NCBI GenBank assembly: GCA_033557465.1 | Contig: CM066031.1 | Span: 1,226,957,312 to 1,227,021,311, forward strand | Reading direction: 5' to 3' | DNA length: 64,000 bases | Source: Ichthyophis bannanicus | Lineage: Eukaryota; Chordata; Amphibia; Gymnophiona; Ichthyophiidae | Part shown: piece by piece, positions 11,484 to 23,156 of the stretch | How the letters are laid out: each line of letters starts with the position of its first letter | Numbering within the stretch: the first letter of the stretch is position 1 | Made by a program: the position numbers and the translations under genes | The notes under the pieces: model-generated | Told to the model about the DNA's origin: nothing | The model's database searches: none | What the model saw: only the letters and a program-made list of their open reading frames with translations

Positions 11484-11768
11484 AGTGGAGGAGTAGCCTA
11501 GTGGTTGGGGCAAGGTACTTCAGGCTGGAAAGTTGGGGGTTCAAATCCCCCTAGAGGACAGCAACCTTGGGCTGGAAGGACTGGGGTTTCTAGTCCCACA
11601 GGTGCTCCTTGTGGTCTTGGGCAAGCCACTTAACCCTCCATAGCCCATGTTCCCTGTAAAATAGTTATCTCCAAGTTATAATGCCCTGTTCAATGTAATT
11701 TCAGTTTGTTCAATGTAAACCACATTGATGCAGAATAGCACAGTATATAAGAGAATATAAATAAATAA
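11484..11768 (+). mobile_element. tRNA-headed SINE with L2-type 3' tail
   Basis: The head has a Pol III A box (gtagcctagtggttgggg) and B box (gggttcaaatcccc). The middle has the conserved caagccacttaaccctcc core. The tail (tgtaaaccacattgatgcag, then tataagagaatataaataaa) is the same as that of the L2 LINE ending near 19620. SINEs sharing a LINE tail are normally mobilised by that LINE, so L2-B is the likely helper. A related member is at 62272. Confidence 0.75.
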
Positions 11769-11781
11769 CATCACTGTTGAC

Positions 11782-12430
11782 TATGGGATTATTTTAGAAG
11801 CCCTATTCATGAGTCAGGTGTCTGAAAACAGGCACCTGGATGTGCAAAGAATGGAGACATCCCTAGAGCCATTTTAGAAGCCGGGTATTGACATCCCCAG
11901 CATGAGAATGTCTGTGCAGCATGGGGGCATGGTGGAGAAAGGGAGATGCACATCACGATGCGATTTCAGAATGGCACAAGTATGCCTGACTCTGGTTGGT
12001 TAGGTGTCATTCCCTATACTTGCTCCTGATCACAAATAAGGTAAAATAAAATGCTTGTTTCATTGATGTCACTCTTCCAGGGAAAAGCGCATAATGCACT
12101 TACATCGCCACAGTTATTGTTTCCTGCTTAAAGACACCTGAGCATAAATGCAAGCTCCAAACATATTACTTTTCCAACACTGCACATCGGAGTACTTCTG
12201 AAATGACAGCCTAAGACATGCAAGTCTCATAGCATAATCGCCTCCCTTCTGAATGTCCCTGCTGGCATGTCCAAGTGCTCAGTTCTGAGGCCGTGCAAGT
12301 CAGGGACGACATCTACATTTGTGAAATGCCTACACCCATGCTCATACTCAGCCTTGCAATCTGCACAGGGCCTGTCTCCATAACCAGTTACAGGGACATT
12401 CAGTTTTCAGGATGCAGACGGAGTGATTTC
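11782..12430. mobile_element. Fragment of the 4.65-kb transposon family
   Basis: Begins tatgggattattttagaagc, the same left end as the element at 4654, with gacatcc-rich interior. No right end was found; it seems cut by the L2 insertion that starts near 12430. Confidence 0.4.
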
Positions 12431-14679
12431 AGAAGGCGCTGCTGCCACTCTCCCGGTTTTTGGACCGAAGCAGCCTTTGTCCAGCAGCTTCCCAATCGGG
12501 GTTGAGCGCCCGAGGGGGAGAGGAGCTTGATTCTCCCGCCCGGAGGCTCCTGCCCAATCGGGGCAGTGGGAGGTGCAGCAGAGCCAGCATAAGAAGCCGG
12601 CTCCAACAAGCGCGCCCGCGTTCTGCGGGCCCGTGCCTGAGGGCCTCGCCAGAAGGCCCTTTGGCGTGGCCCTTAGGCAGTGGCCAAATACCAGCTAAGA
12701 ACCATCACAATGACCCAGGAATAAGCTGCAATCCTCGACACGAACGCAGGTACTGTAAATCACTACTTATCTCGTTAGTGTCTCCTCACAACACCGAACA
12801 TATCTGCCATGGTACCTCATACAAATACACACGAAACGTTCGTCATGTAACCTGCGCTGATATAGCTGTATTTAGCTTGCTGCTGTAACCTGCAATGCCA
12901 AGAACCACCTCTAGAGCAGCTTCCGTGAGAGACCTTACTTACATACCACTTGCCTGTTCATGATGTGCCACTTATACTACGATACTGATTGTATTACTAC
13001 ACTGCCTGTATTCATGCTTCACCTATATTTCCGGATAGTGCATGTACTTATGGTATTGTCTATATTATTGCATGTTTTCATGGTACTGTCTGGATTATTG
13101 CATGTATTCACGGTATTGTCTATATTTCTGCCTGTACTCCTAGTATATTCCGTACATTGCCACTAATATATTCCGTACTTTCCACTTACATTACAACACT
13201 GCTTGTATTACTACACTGCATATATTCATGCTTCACCTATATTCCGGATAGGGTATGTACTCAAGGTATTGTCTATATTATTGCATATATTCATGGTATT
13301 GCCTATATTAGTGCCCTACTCCTAGTATATTCCATACATCACCAGCTACTTTAACACTGCATTACTGTATCACTGCATCCCATACTGCCAGCCTGGCAAT
13401 CAACTTACATTACCTAACCCCTAGCCCACAATTAAGCTAACGCAGAAAGGTAGTGACCCTACTAATACATAGCAGCGACACAACATGGCCCTCTCATGCC
13501 TTTACATAGTAACACTATACCTCGTAGCCTGCTGGCTGGGTAATACCGAAGGATTTTCCACAAGCCACAACCAAATACCCATCCTTCAAAACCACAGGAG
13601 GAGGGGGCAAGCACACCCCACCACTCATCCGATGGCGAGGCGCACCCACGTCAACCCTACCTACTACATATAGTACTGCAACACAACACGAAAACTAAAA
13701 AAGAAATACCCACTCACCCGCAAATTATAAAATGTGCCCTCATAAATGCACGATCTATATGAAAGAAATGGCCAGTCATACATGACATGATTTCCCTCCA
13801 TCGCCTAGACATACTCTTCATAACCGAAACATGCTCTCTGATGATGATAACGTCCTCCTCAATCAGCTACTACCTAACAACGTTTCAATACACACATGCC
13901 ACAGGAGCGGTAAACGAGGTGGAGGTGCACTCGCTATCACCAAAACTGACCTCCATTTCCACCTGAGCCATGCAACCAACACACCATCCATAGATGCAAT
14001 CACAATTACCAACAAACACTGCTCCATCAACCTAATATACAGGGCCCCATCTACTGACCCCGACTCCCTTGCAACTACAATTGATCTCGCATCCAACTCA
14101 CAACACCCAAACACACCAAGCTGGGTTATAGGAGACTTCAATTTACCATCCTTGCCAGAGGCACAAGCCTCAGCTTTCCTCAATGCCCTCGAGGAATTAG
14201 GATACACACAGCTGATCCACGAGCCCACCCATGTGAAAGGTGGTACACTGGACCTTGTCTTTGCCCCACAGAATACAGGCAACACAATAAACACTACTAT
14301 ACTCTCCAACAGTGCAGTCCCCTGGTCCGACCACAGGTTAATCATTTTTCAAATATTACTGCAAAACAAACCCCAGAACAATGCCGATAAGCCCAACAAT
14401 ACCACAAAAGCAGCACCACGTAAGTTCCATGCCTTTGACAAAGACGCGATCCTCGACCAAACTCGCTCACTCCTCGACTTGACATCCATCGACCCTGATG
14501 AGTTGGTATCTGCCTGGAATGAAAAGTTCACTGCTATTGCTCTGCGACCACCATCAAACAATCCAACTAAGAAAAGAACCTCTGCAGCCTGGTACTCCGC
14601 TGAACTTAGAGCATCATTAACCTGCCTAAGAAAAATGGAAAGACGCTGGCGCAGATCCCACTCCACGGATGATCTAAAA
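12430..14679 (+). mobile_element. L2-type LINE (L2-B), 5' UTR and endonuclease half
   Basis: A GC-rich leader (12430-12700) is followed by a tandemly repeated stretch (12985-13345) and then coding sequence. From about 13733 the reading matches the APE endonuclease of L2/CR1-like LINEs: CALINARSI-like start, the GDFNLP motif near 14130, GGTLDLVF, and WSDHRLI (catalytic D and H). There is at least one stop (about 13760) and a frameshift near 13830 before the 304-residue frame 13831-14745. The coding frame is interrupted at 14680 by a hAT element and continues at 16055. The element is dead. Confidence 0.75.
12985..13345 (+). repeat. Tandem duplication in LINE leader
   Basis: Two diverged units, about 12985-13155 and 13199-13345, each running from tgtattactacactgc through attcatgcttcacctata to actcctagtatattcc. 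Within unit 1 a shorter tattgcatg-type repeat occurs. Such repeats are common in LINE 5' UTRs. Confidence 0.6.
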
Positions 14680-15102
14680 CAGGGGTCACCAACCTGCGGC
14701 CCGCGAGGTCCCTTCGTGCGGCCCGCGAGGCTCTACCACTGTTAACATTGCGTGCGGCCCGCCACACACTGTAGATCAGGGGTCTCAAACACGCGGCCCG
14801 AGTATTGTTTTGCTATTTGTATTCTTTTTCTCTCTCAGTATGATTCCCGGGGCTGCGTGGTGTTGGTCTGCTCACATGACCGAGTCACGAGCCTGCCCTC
14901 CACCAATCAGCGACAGGCAGGAGGAGGAGAAGAAGGAGGAGGGGGGGGCCTGGCCCAAAAGCAGTCTGAGCAGCCACGAGGCACCACGTGCTTTGGAGGA
15001 TCGCCTGTTTGGAGGATCGCCAGGGTGCACAGCTCTCCGCGGCAGGTAAGGAAGCAGTCTGCCCAGCACCCGGAATTAAGCCAGCCCTGCCTCCCTCAGT
15101 CC

Positions 15103-15267
15103 CTCTCCTCTTCGGCTTTCAGAGCCGCGAAGGGAGAGCTTCTCCCTCGCGACTCTGTTAAGCTCGAGGGGGCAGAGGGGAAATTTCCCATAAGCCTCAG
15201 CCGGCTTAACAGAGTCGCGAGGGAGGAACTCTCCCTTCGCGGTTCTAAGCCGAAGAGGAGAGGGACT
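15103..15267. repeat. GC-rich inverted repeat (hairpin) inside the hAT element
   Basis: Arms of about 60 bp (ctcttcggctttcagagccg onward, then ctcgcgactctgttaagc) are mirrored at about 15207-15264, around a 40-bp loop. It could form a strong stem. Confidence 0.65.
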
Positions 15268-15385
15268 GAGGCAGGCAGGGAAGCAAACCGGCAGCGAGGG
15301 AGGGAGGGCTGGCTCTGCCGGGCAGGGGGGGGCCCTGCGGGACATGCGATTTTTGCCGCAGCTGATGATGATGGGGGGGGGGGGT

Positions 15386-15597
15386 GTCAGAACTGGTAAT
15401 GTGCTGTGGGCTGGGGGGTTTAGAACTGGTAATGTGCTGTGGGCTGGGGGTCAGAACTGGTAATGTGCTGTGGGCTGGGGGGTTTAGAACTGGTAATGTG
15501 CTGGGAGGGGTCAGAACTGGTAATGGTTCTGAACCCCCCCCAGCCCACAGCACATTACCAGTTCTGACCCCCAGCCCACAGCACATTACCAGTTCTG
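15386..15597. repeat. Tandem plus inverted 25-bp repeat
   Basis: Five direct copies of a unit of about 28-35 bp built on gaactggtaatgtgctg lie at 15386-15530. Two inverted copies (cagcacattaccagttctg) follow at 15541-15596. A homopolymer G run precedes them at about 15373-15386. Confidence 0.75.
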
Positions 15598-16054
15598 TGC
15601 TTTAGTACAAGAAATTAATTTATAGTTTTATTTCTACAGTGCTGAGGTATTCTGTGTAATTCCTATTTGACATTGCTACTTGTTCTCTTTTCCCAGTAGG
15701 TCATGTATTGTTCTTTGAAATGTATTGATTTAATATTTGCAGTGTTGCCTTTTGATAGGTAGGGTCTGATGCTTTGTGAGTCCTGGTAGTGCTGTTATGA
15801 TATGCTATGGGTTCTAAATGAGCAGTGTTAGTAGTAGTTCCTAATGTGCCTGGCGGTTGGCACTGGATTATAGTAATATAGAAATTTCCTAGTCTTTCTT
15901 TATCCATGCACTCATTATACAACATTATGCAAATATTTATGCAAATGAGGCCCCTTATGCAAATGAGGCCCCTGTCTTATGCGGCCCGCGAGGCTCCCGG
16001 TAGTCGGCTGTGCGGCCCGCAGCCCTCTGGAGGTTGGTGACCCCTGATCTAAAA

Positions 16055-17326
16055 GCATACAATGTGCAACTGGAAAAACACCGCCAAGCAATATCAGAGA
16101 GCATAAAAAGATTCCACACAGACACACTAATGTGGTCCCTAAACAAACCACACGACCTATTCATCCTGGTAAAGAACCTAACAAAAGAGCCAGCACCTGA
16201 GAAACCTAGCCTGATCCATCCTCAAGTCTTCGCTGACCTCTTACAAACGAAGCTGTGCCAGACCAATAAGTTCACTGCTCCCAACACTCCAATCAAACCA
16301 GGATCACTAGCACCACTGTCCATTTTTTCCAAGCCATCTAAAAAACAAATTAAAGATATAATCGCCGGAATCAACACAACCACTGCACAAACCGACCCTT
16401 GCCCGATGTTCTAGATAAAAGAGCTACGATCGACTGTCAGCCCTTTTCTATCCAAGCTAATGGACTGCTCCTTCACAAATGGGTCCTTTCCCCAATCCCT
16501 CAAACGTACCTCTATCAGGCCACTACTAAAGAACAGTAAGCTTGACCCTAATAAGCCAGACTCATATAGGCCAATATCAAGCATCCCACTCTTGGCGAAA
16601 ATCATCGAAAAAGAAGTTCAAACACAAATCCAAGAACATATTGATGCTTCTGCCCCACTTGATTCATGTCAGCACAGTTTTAGAGCTGCTCACAGCGTGG
16701 AGACTCTCCTCACCATCCTCTTCAGTACCATAATAACAGGAATTGATAACATATGCCAGGGATATGTGCTCATCTTCTTAGACATCGCAGCCGCGTTTGA
16801 CTCAGTCTGCCATGATCTCCTCCTACACCACCTCCAGGAGAAGGGGATATGTGACTCTGCACTTAAATGGTGCAAGTCGTATCTCTCCAATAGATGGCAA
16901 CATGTAAGATCAGGAGAAACAACATCAGAACCTTTCCACCCGAGTCAAGGGGTCCCGCAAGGATCATCTCTCTCTGCACTCATGTTTAATATATATATGC
17001 AACCTATCTGCGAGATCATCCGGTCCTTCAAGGTGAGCTGTCTGTTGTACGCTGACGATGTTCTCCTATATATGCCATTCACTACTGAGAACCCTGACCT
17101 TTCCCCACTGACAGACTGTTTCGATGCAGTATCCAGCTGGCTCCAAACGCAAAATCTTCGGATACAACATAAGAAAACCGAAGTCCTTTTCATCACAAGG
17201 AACCCAAATTTCAATACTCCTCCTTACTTGAAGGTCCAAGATGCAGAACCTCTGACCAAACCCTCCATCAGATACCTGGGAGTCACACTTGACCAGCGAC
17301 TAGACATGAAGACCCAATGTAACACC
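16055..17326 (+). pseudogene. L2-B linker and reverse transcriptase
   Basis: Continuation of the L2-B ORF after the hAT insertion. The frame 16055-16414 runs to a premature TAG (PCPMF-stop); the RT frame 16460-17335 follows in the same direction. RT motifs are clear: PISSIPLLAKIIEK, the LDIAAAFDSV box, GVPQGS, and LLYADDVLLYM with an intact YADD. Those residues sit in the palm of non-LTR RTs and place the element near L2. At 17327 the coding sequence is cut by a CR1 insertion. One stop and the insertions make it inactive. Confidence 0.8.
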
Positions 17327-18820
17327 AATTTTTAAAAAGGGTTCCAGGGGTGATCCGGGAAACTACAGACCAGTGAGCCTGACGTCAGTACCAGGAAATA
17401 TGGTAGAAACCATCATAAAGAATAAAATTACTCAGCATGTAGATTGTCACAACCTAATGGGAGACAGCCAACATGGCTTTAGACAAGGAAGATCTTGTCT
17501 TACTAATCTGTTATGTTTTTTTGAAGGAGTGAATAAACAGGTGGACAAAGGTGAGTCGGTTGATATTGTGTATCTGGACTTTCAGAAAGCCTTTGACAAG
17601 GTCCCTCATCAGAGACTTTTGGCAAAACTAAAGAGTCATGGGATAGGAGGCAGTGTACTATTGTGGATCAGGAATTGGTTAAAAGATAGAAAGCAGAGGG
17701 TAGGGCTAAATGGCCAATTTTCCCAATGGAGAAAGGTGAATTGTGGTGTACCCCAGGGATCTGTGCTGGGTCCGCTGCTTTTTGACATATTCATAAATGA
17801 CCTGGAAAGTGGAATAACGAGTGAGGTTATCAAATTTGCAGATGACACAAAACTATTTAAAGTTGTTAAAACCCAAGAGGATTGTGAACAATTGCAAGAG
17901 GATCTTGATAAATTGGAAGACTGGGCATCAAAATGGCAGATGAAATTTAATGTGGACAAGTGCAAGGTTATGCACCTAGGGAAGAACAACCCAAACTATG
18001 GTTACACGATGCAAGATTCCACATTAGGAACCTCCACCCAGGAAAAAGATTTAGGCGTCATTGTGGATACCATGTTAAAACCCTCGGCCCAGTGTGCAGC
18101 GGCGGCCAAGAGAGCAAATAGAATGCTAGGTATGATAAGGAAAGGAATGGAAAATATAACAAAAGATATTATAATGCCTCTATATCGTTCCATGGTGAGA
18201 CCGCACGTGGAATATTGTGTGCAATTCTGGTCGCCGTATCTTAAAAAGGATATAGCAATTTTAGAAAAGGTTCAGAGAAGAGCCACCAAAATGGTAAAGG
18301 GGATGGAAGGATACTCCTATGAAGAAAGGCTAAAAAGGTTAGGGCTCTTTAACCTGGAAAAGAGACGGCTGAGGGGAGATATGATAGAAGTCTATAAATT
18401 AATGAACGGAGTGGAACGGGTAAACGTAGATCGATTGTTTACGTTATCAGAATATAGAAAGACTAGGGGACATGCAATGAAGCTACAGAGTAAACTATTT
18501 AAGACTAATAAAAGAAAATATTTTTTCACTCAACGTGTAATCAAACTCTGGAATTTGTTACCGGAGGATGTAGTAAAGGCTGTTAGTGTAGCTGGGTTTA
18601 AAAAAGGTTTGGACAAGTTCCTGGAGGAAAGGTCCATAAACCATTATTAAGAAGTGACCGAAGATATCAATGCTTGACCCAGTACAAGCATTCTGGAACT
18701 TGTGTCTCTTGGGGAAACTGCTAGGTACATATGACCTAGATTGGCCACTGTTGGAAACAGAATACTGGGCTTGATGGACCTTGGTCTGACCCAGTATGGC
18801 ATATCTTATGTTCTTATGTT
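17327..18820 (+). mobile_element. CR1 LINE, 5' truncated, nested in L2-B
   Basis: A 1.5-kb CR1 copy holding a 425-residue open frame (17373-18650) that encodes RT and the C-terminal part: QHGFRQGRSC, the YLDFQKAFDKVPH box, GVPQGSVLGPLLF, IKFADDTKLF (catalytic FADD), then the WKMKFN-like thumb and KRLGLFNLEKRR region. The 3' end (gaccttggtctgacccagta, then ttatgttcttatgtt) is the CR1 terminus also seen at 11.4, 24.8 and 50.5 kb. L2 sequence resumes in frame at 18821, so no host bases seem lost. It lacks the 5' endonuclease and cannot move on its own, although the frame is unbroken, so the insertion is fairly young. Confidence 0.85.
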
Positions 18821-19625
18821 CATATAAGCAATGTAGCAAGAGCCGTATACCATAAAATCCGATCCCTCAGACACCTACGCTCCCTACTTGAACCAGATGA
18901 CTTCTGGACAGTGTATCAAGCTCTGGCTTTACCACATATCGACTATGCCAATGCAATACTCCATGGTCTACCACAATCCACTTTGCTTCCATTACAGCTA
19001 GCAATGAACTCAGCAGCACGAGTTCTCCAGGGCGCTGCCATGAGGGAACACATGACACCCATCCTGAAACAATTACACTGGCTCCCTATAAAAGGCAGGA
19101 TCACATTCAAGACCATATTAATGACCTTCAAGATCATAAACGGACTCGACCCATCTTCCTTATCCGATCTCATACTGATAACCCCCCCCCCTATTAGATC
19201 TAGAAGATCTCATGCCACCAATAAACTAGTAGTCCCAAAAGAAACGACCAAGTGCTGCCAAAAAGCACAACGAATAGGGCTTTTAAGCTCGCTGCACCTA
19301 AATGCTGGAACACCCTTCCACACAGTATCCGTGATATCACCAATCTAACCCAGTTCAGAAAAGCCGTGAAACATTACTTCTTCCTCTTACATTACCCGGA
19401 TGACAGCACCACTGATCACTCACCATACAGCTAGGCAAATCTACGCAAATGTCTAATCAATTCGCATTGTATAGATGTAAATAGTTACCCCTGTTTCTTT
19501 CCAAGTTCCTATTCCTGTTATTTGTAAACACAAATCAAGTCATTTGAAATGTGTATGTAAAATGTTCCATGTAAACTGCACTGATGTAAAATAGCGCGGT
19601 ATATAAGAAAATGTAAATAAATAAA
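18821..19625 (+). mobile_element. L2-B C-terminal coding part and 3' end
   Basis: Resumes the L2 ORF after the CR1 insertion (KIRSLRHLRSLLEPDDF, then LPHIDYANAILHGLP and LHWLPIKGRITFK, typical of the L2 C-terminus). One frameshift occurs near 19250. The 3' UTR ends with catgtaaactgcactgatg, a gcggtatataagaaaatg block and a taaa repeat, the tail shared with the SINEs. Confidence 0.8.
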
Positions 19626-19666
19626 TATTGCTCTGGACATCCCAGTTTTTCCAAGACGTCCCTTAT

Positions 19667-20989
19667 ATGAGGCGTGATCGAAATGTATCAAGACTTGTTG
19701 TGTAGCTGTATAGCAATACGTTGCACCATGATGCTTTTAAACATGCAGTGACCTAGTTATGTGCTCTGCATGTACAGGGTGTAGTGTAGCTGCAACATAC
19801 TTGTACTTTTTTTAATCACGTGATGTTTGGTATCGTGTAAAAGCAGTTCATCAGATTTGCAATGAGTGGAAAAATTGAACCGTGAATTTGCATTAAATTC
19901 TGCCAGAAACTTGGAAATTCGAGCAAAGAGACTTATGACAAGTTACAGCAAGTGTATGGCAATGAATGCATGAGTCGTGCTCAAGTTTATGACTGGTACA
20001 AAAGTTTCCAAGAGGGTCGCCAAAGTGTCGACAGTGACGAATGTTCTGGAAGGCCATCCACAAGCAGGAATGAAGACAGAGTTGAAGCAGTGCATACAGC
20101 AATACGCTCAAATCATTGATTGACTATATCAGGAAGCTTGCCGAGGACGTGGACATCAGTTTCGGTTCAGTACAGTCCATTCTTACTGTCGATTTGGGGA
20201 TGAGATGTGTGTCTGCAAAATTTGTGCCAAAACTCCTGTCCCTGACCAAAAAGAAGATCGACTGTCTGCAGTCAGGGAGTTGTTGGAATGCATTGAAAAT
20301 GACTCAGATTTCATCAAAAAGATTATTACTGGTGATGGAATCATGGGTTTATGGTTATGACCCGGAAACTAAGGCTCAACCCTCACAGTGGAAGACTCCA
20401 GACTCTCCCAGATCCAAGAAAGCCCATCAGGTGAGGAGCAATGTTAAGGTCATGCTCGCAGTTTTCTTTGATTACCAGGGTATTGTTCATCATGAGTATG
20501 CTTAAAAAGGCCAAACCATCAATAAGGAGTACTACATCCAAGTTCTGACTTGTTTCAGAGGTGCAGTTCGTCACTAGAGTCCAGAGTTGCACAGGAATGG
20601 GAATGATTGCTTCATCATGATAATGCCCCAGCTGATGCATCACATCTTGTCCAGCAGTTCTTGGTCAAACACCAAATCGAGCAAGTCTATCAGCCTCCAT
20701 ACTCACCTGACCTCACACCCTGTGACTTTTTCTTGTTTCCAAAACTGAAATTACCACTGAAAGGAAGGGGATTCGATGACTTGGGAGTCCATTAAGCAAA
20801 TTTCGACACAGCAACTTCACAGCATAATGAAAGAGGCATTTCAAAATTGTTTCCAGCAGTGGCAGTAACGCTGGAGGAAATGTGTTTTATCGGAAGGGGA
20901 CTACTTTGAAGGAGACTGAATGCAATACTGTCAGTGTTTTGCTTCTTGTGTTATTGTACAAGTCTCGATACCTTTTGATCGCACCTTGT
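19667..20989 (+). mobile_element. mariner (Tc1/mariner) element, inactive
   Basis: About 1.32 kb with inverted ends: ggcgtgatcgaaatgtatca near 19671 and, on the other strand, ggtgcgatcaaaaggtatcg ending near 20985. TA-type borders flank it. Transposase remnants in three frames include YDWYKSFQEGRQSVDSD (helix-turn-helix part), ESWVYGYDPETK, HHDNAPAD and PPYSPDLTPCDFFLFPKLK. The second and third catalytic aspartates (codons at 20619 and 20724) are separated by 34 residues, the mariner D34D spacing. Several frameshifts and stops, including one beside the first Asp near 20334, make it non-functional. Confidence 0.85.
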
Positions 20990-22180
20990 AAAATGCCACT
21001 TCACGGAGTTAAAATAAAATATGTGGGGGATAATTGCACAGTACAGCATCTATAAAATGGCCAGAAAAAGGTGCCTATTTTTGACTTATTTGATATAGGC
21101 AACAGAAGCACCTATGTGCCTTTATAAAACTGACTCTTAGAACTGCCAAGGTGATGTTTGTTTCAAAGGATCTATCTATGAAATGAACTATTTATGAAAT
21201 GACTGTGCTGAAGTGGAAATCAAAATACTTTCACAATTGGACCAATGATGAAATGATCTTGAGTGTGAATCTTCATACTCTCTATGTGCTTTTGATGGTG
21301 CTCTTTAGTACACAAGATAAGTAACTGTACTGAGATATTTTTGATTAGTACCTTTATAAAACAGGTGCTTTTTTGAACTTTTCATTTAGATACATTTTTA
21401 TAAAATTACCCCCTCCCCGTGTGTGTGAATGCATATTTTGTAAAATATACATGTGTATCACTCCTCCATCGCAACTCCACCCAAAACTATGCACCCAGGA
21501 ATATCTGCACGCAGATCATGTAAAAGCACTAATACTTTTGTCAGCACACATATTTGTACATATGCACATCCCTGCACAATTTCATAAGATCCATTTTAGA
21601 ACATGCTTTATGCGTGGAACATGATTTATAAAATTATCTCGTAACCACTCAACTTCTAAGGGTTTTTCCTGTCTACCTTTTCCGTTTCAAAGGTCTAGAA
21701 TTAGCCTCTCCAGCAAAGTCTTTTTGAGTTCAGGCAACCTATTGATCTAAGAATCGATGGACACATTTTCCATAGGGTGCCGTACTGGAAAAGTATATAT
21801 GTGTACATGTATGCATTTTTAAACGATGGTGCTAATCAGGCATGCCGGTGGGGTGCCTACAATGCGCACACTTTTTCAGACATTCCGTGTATGCACAGAA
21901 ATTAAAAACATACCTTTGAACTACCCTCTCTTTCTCCACTCCTATGTCCTAAGTGTCTTTTGTTGCATACTAAAATGTGTGCTTTATGAAAGGATGCAAT
22001 TACTTTCAGGCAGCTAAAAACTCATGTACCTGGATATGGCTGACTTAGAGAGGCTGACTTGGTTTTTACCTGCATAAAAGCCATCTAAGTCTGAAACGTT
22101 ATCGCTGAATGCTTTAAAATGCGAATCAAAACCAGAAAACATAATACTGTATATTTTTGGCTCTTGTTTCTTTGTTGCAG
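20990..22180. other. Intron sequence, no gene seen
   Basis: AT-rich sequence with no recognised repeat ends, ending in the pyrimidine-rich acceptor of the next exon. Confidence 0.4.
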
Positions 22181-22342
22181 CTATTCCTGTATTTCATAAA
22201 AAGCCGTCCCTCCTCTCCTTCTGGGCTAAATGCTCAGGACCAGCAAGTGCGTACCATACCACTACCGACAAGATGATGAAGCAACTTGATGCAAGTTTTG
22301 CAGAAACAGTGAATGAGGAGTGTCCAGGGCTTTCAGAGACAG
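22181..22342 (+). CDS. Exon of RIPOR (FAM65) family gene
   Basis: A 162-bp exon, acceptor tttgttgcag ending at 22180, donor gtacag at 22343, in phase 1 at both sides. It completes the codon left by the 6674 exon (Ala) and encodes about 54 residues beginning IPVFHKKPSLLSFWAKC and ending EECPGLSETG. The KPSLLSFW motif followed by a helix that ends in a 'YPGLSE'-like turn is what I remember from the C-terminal region of RIPOR proteins. There are no stops or frameshifts, which supports a live gene. Confidence 0.65.
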
Positions 22343-22558
22343 GTACAGAGAAGGAAAAGTCGCAGTGGAATGGCAGGGTGGGACTGAAAACGATGGTATG
22401 AGGTGGAGTTGTAAAGGTCAGACATTAAAAACAAAATTTAACAGTGAACATTCTGCACATTCTCCTCAAAGCTAAGTGTCAAAGGCTACCCATCATGGTA
22501 GGGTAAGCAAAAAATTAATGTTGATTATTCCATAATTTATGACTAAATAAAAAATAAA

Positions 22559-22964
22559 GGGGTATGTTTACTAAACCGCCCTAAGCTTTTGCAGCTAACA
22601 CCAGGCGATAGCGGCAAAAGTCCCACGGTAGGTGCAAAGGGCTTTCCCAGAATTTCCACTGTACATATGGTAGAGAAAATGCTGAGATCGCAAGGGACAC
22701 CCATCAAGATAGTGGCAGCTGCATCCATAAAGCCTACAAACGTTGACGATTACCACTCATTGGTAATGATCACAGTAATCAACCGTTGCAGGCACGACCA
22801 CCCTCTGCCTTAATCCCACCCAAGCCTGCGCTACCATGCAAACTGCAGTCATCATAGAAAATCACTGCAATGTCTTCATTTTCCCCAATTTAGCTGCTAC
22901 CACCGTACGATTATTCCACATTAGTGCCGCAGTAGCAGCTAATGACCTTTAGTAAACATACCTC
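22559..22964. mobile_element. Harbinger-like MITE
   Basis: 406 bp, left end ggggtatgtttactaaaccg, right end agtaaacatacctc, flanked by aaa on both sides (a variant of the taa duplication). It shares TIRs with elements A-D and has no coding frame. It lies in the short intron between two exons. Confidence 0.7.
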
Positions 22965-23156
22965 AAAATGTAAGTTAAAATATTAGGCAGCACTTATGTA
23001 ATATCTCTAACTCCACAACACAAATTGAAATAGCCATTCTTAAGTTAGCATTGTAGTTCTGTAAGGCCTACATGAGTTTATTTTTGAATGAGCTTTATTT
23101 CTTTGCTGTTTGTTAAGTCATTGACAAGCTCATCTCTGTTTTTCTGCCATCTGCAG

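Larger units (their letters stand above)
14680..16046. mobile_element. hAT DNA transposon inserted in L2-B
   Basis: A 1367-bp element with terminal inverted repeats caggggtcaccaacct and aggttggtgacccctg, flanked by a perfect 8-bp target duplication atctaaaa (14672-14679 and 16047-16054). Subterminal gcggcccgc motifs are typical of hAT elements. A second hAT-like start (caggggtctcaaacacgcgg) lies inside at 14777. No transposase is visible; the interior is GC-rich filler, a hairpin and a tandem repeat. Its right third is shared with 2720-3320. Removing it restores the L2 reading frame across the site. Confidence 0.85.

Noticed and set aside
17373..18650. 425-residue open frame as a host gene
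   Set aside because: All motifs are CR1 reverse transcriptase and the sequence ends in the CR1 3' terminus; several decayed copies exist in the window.
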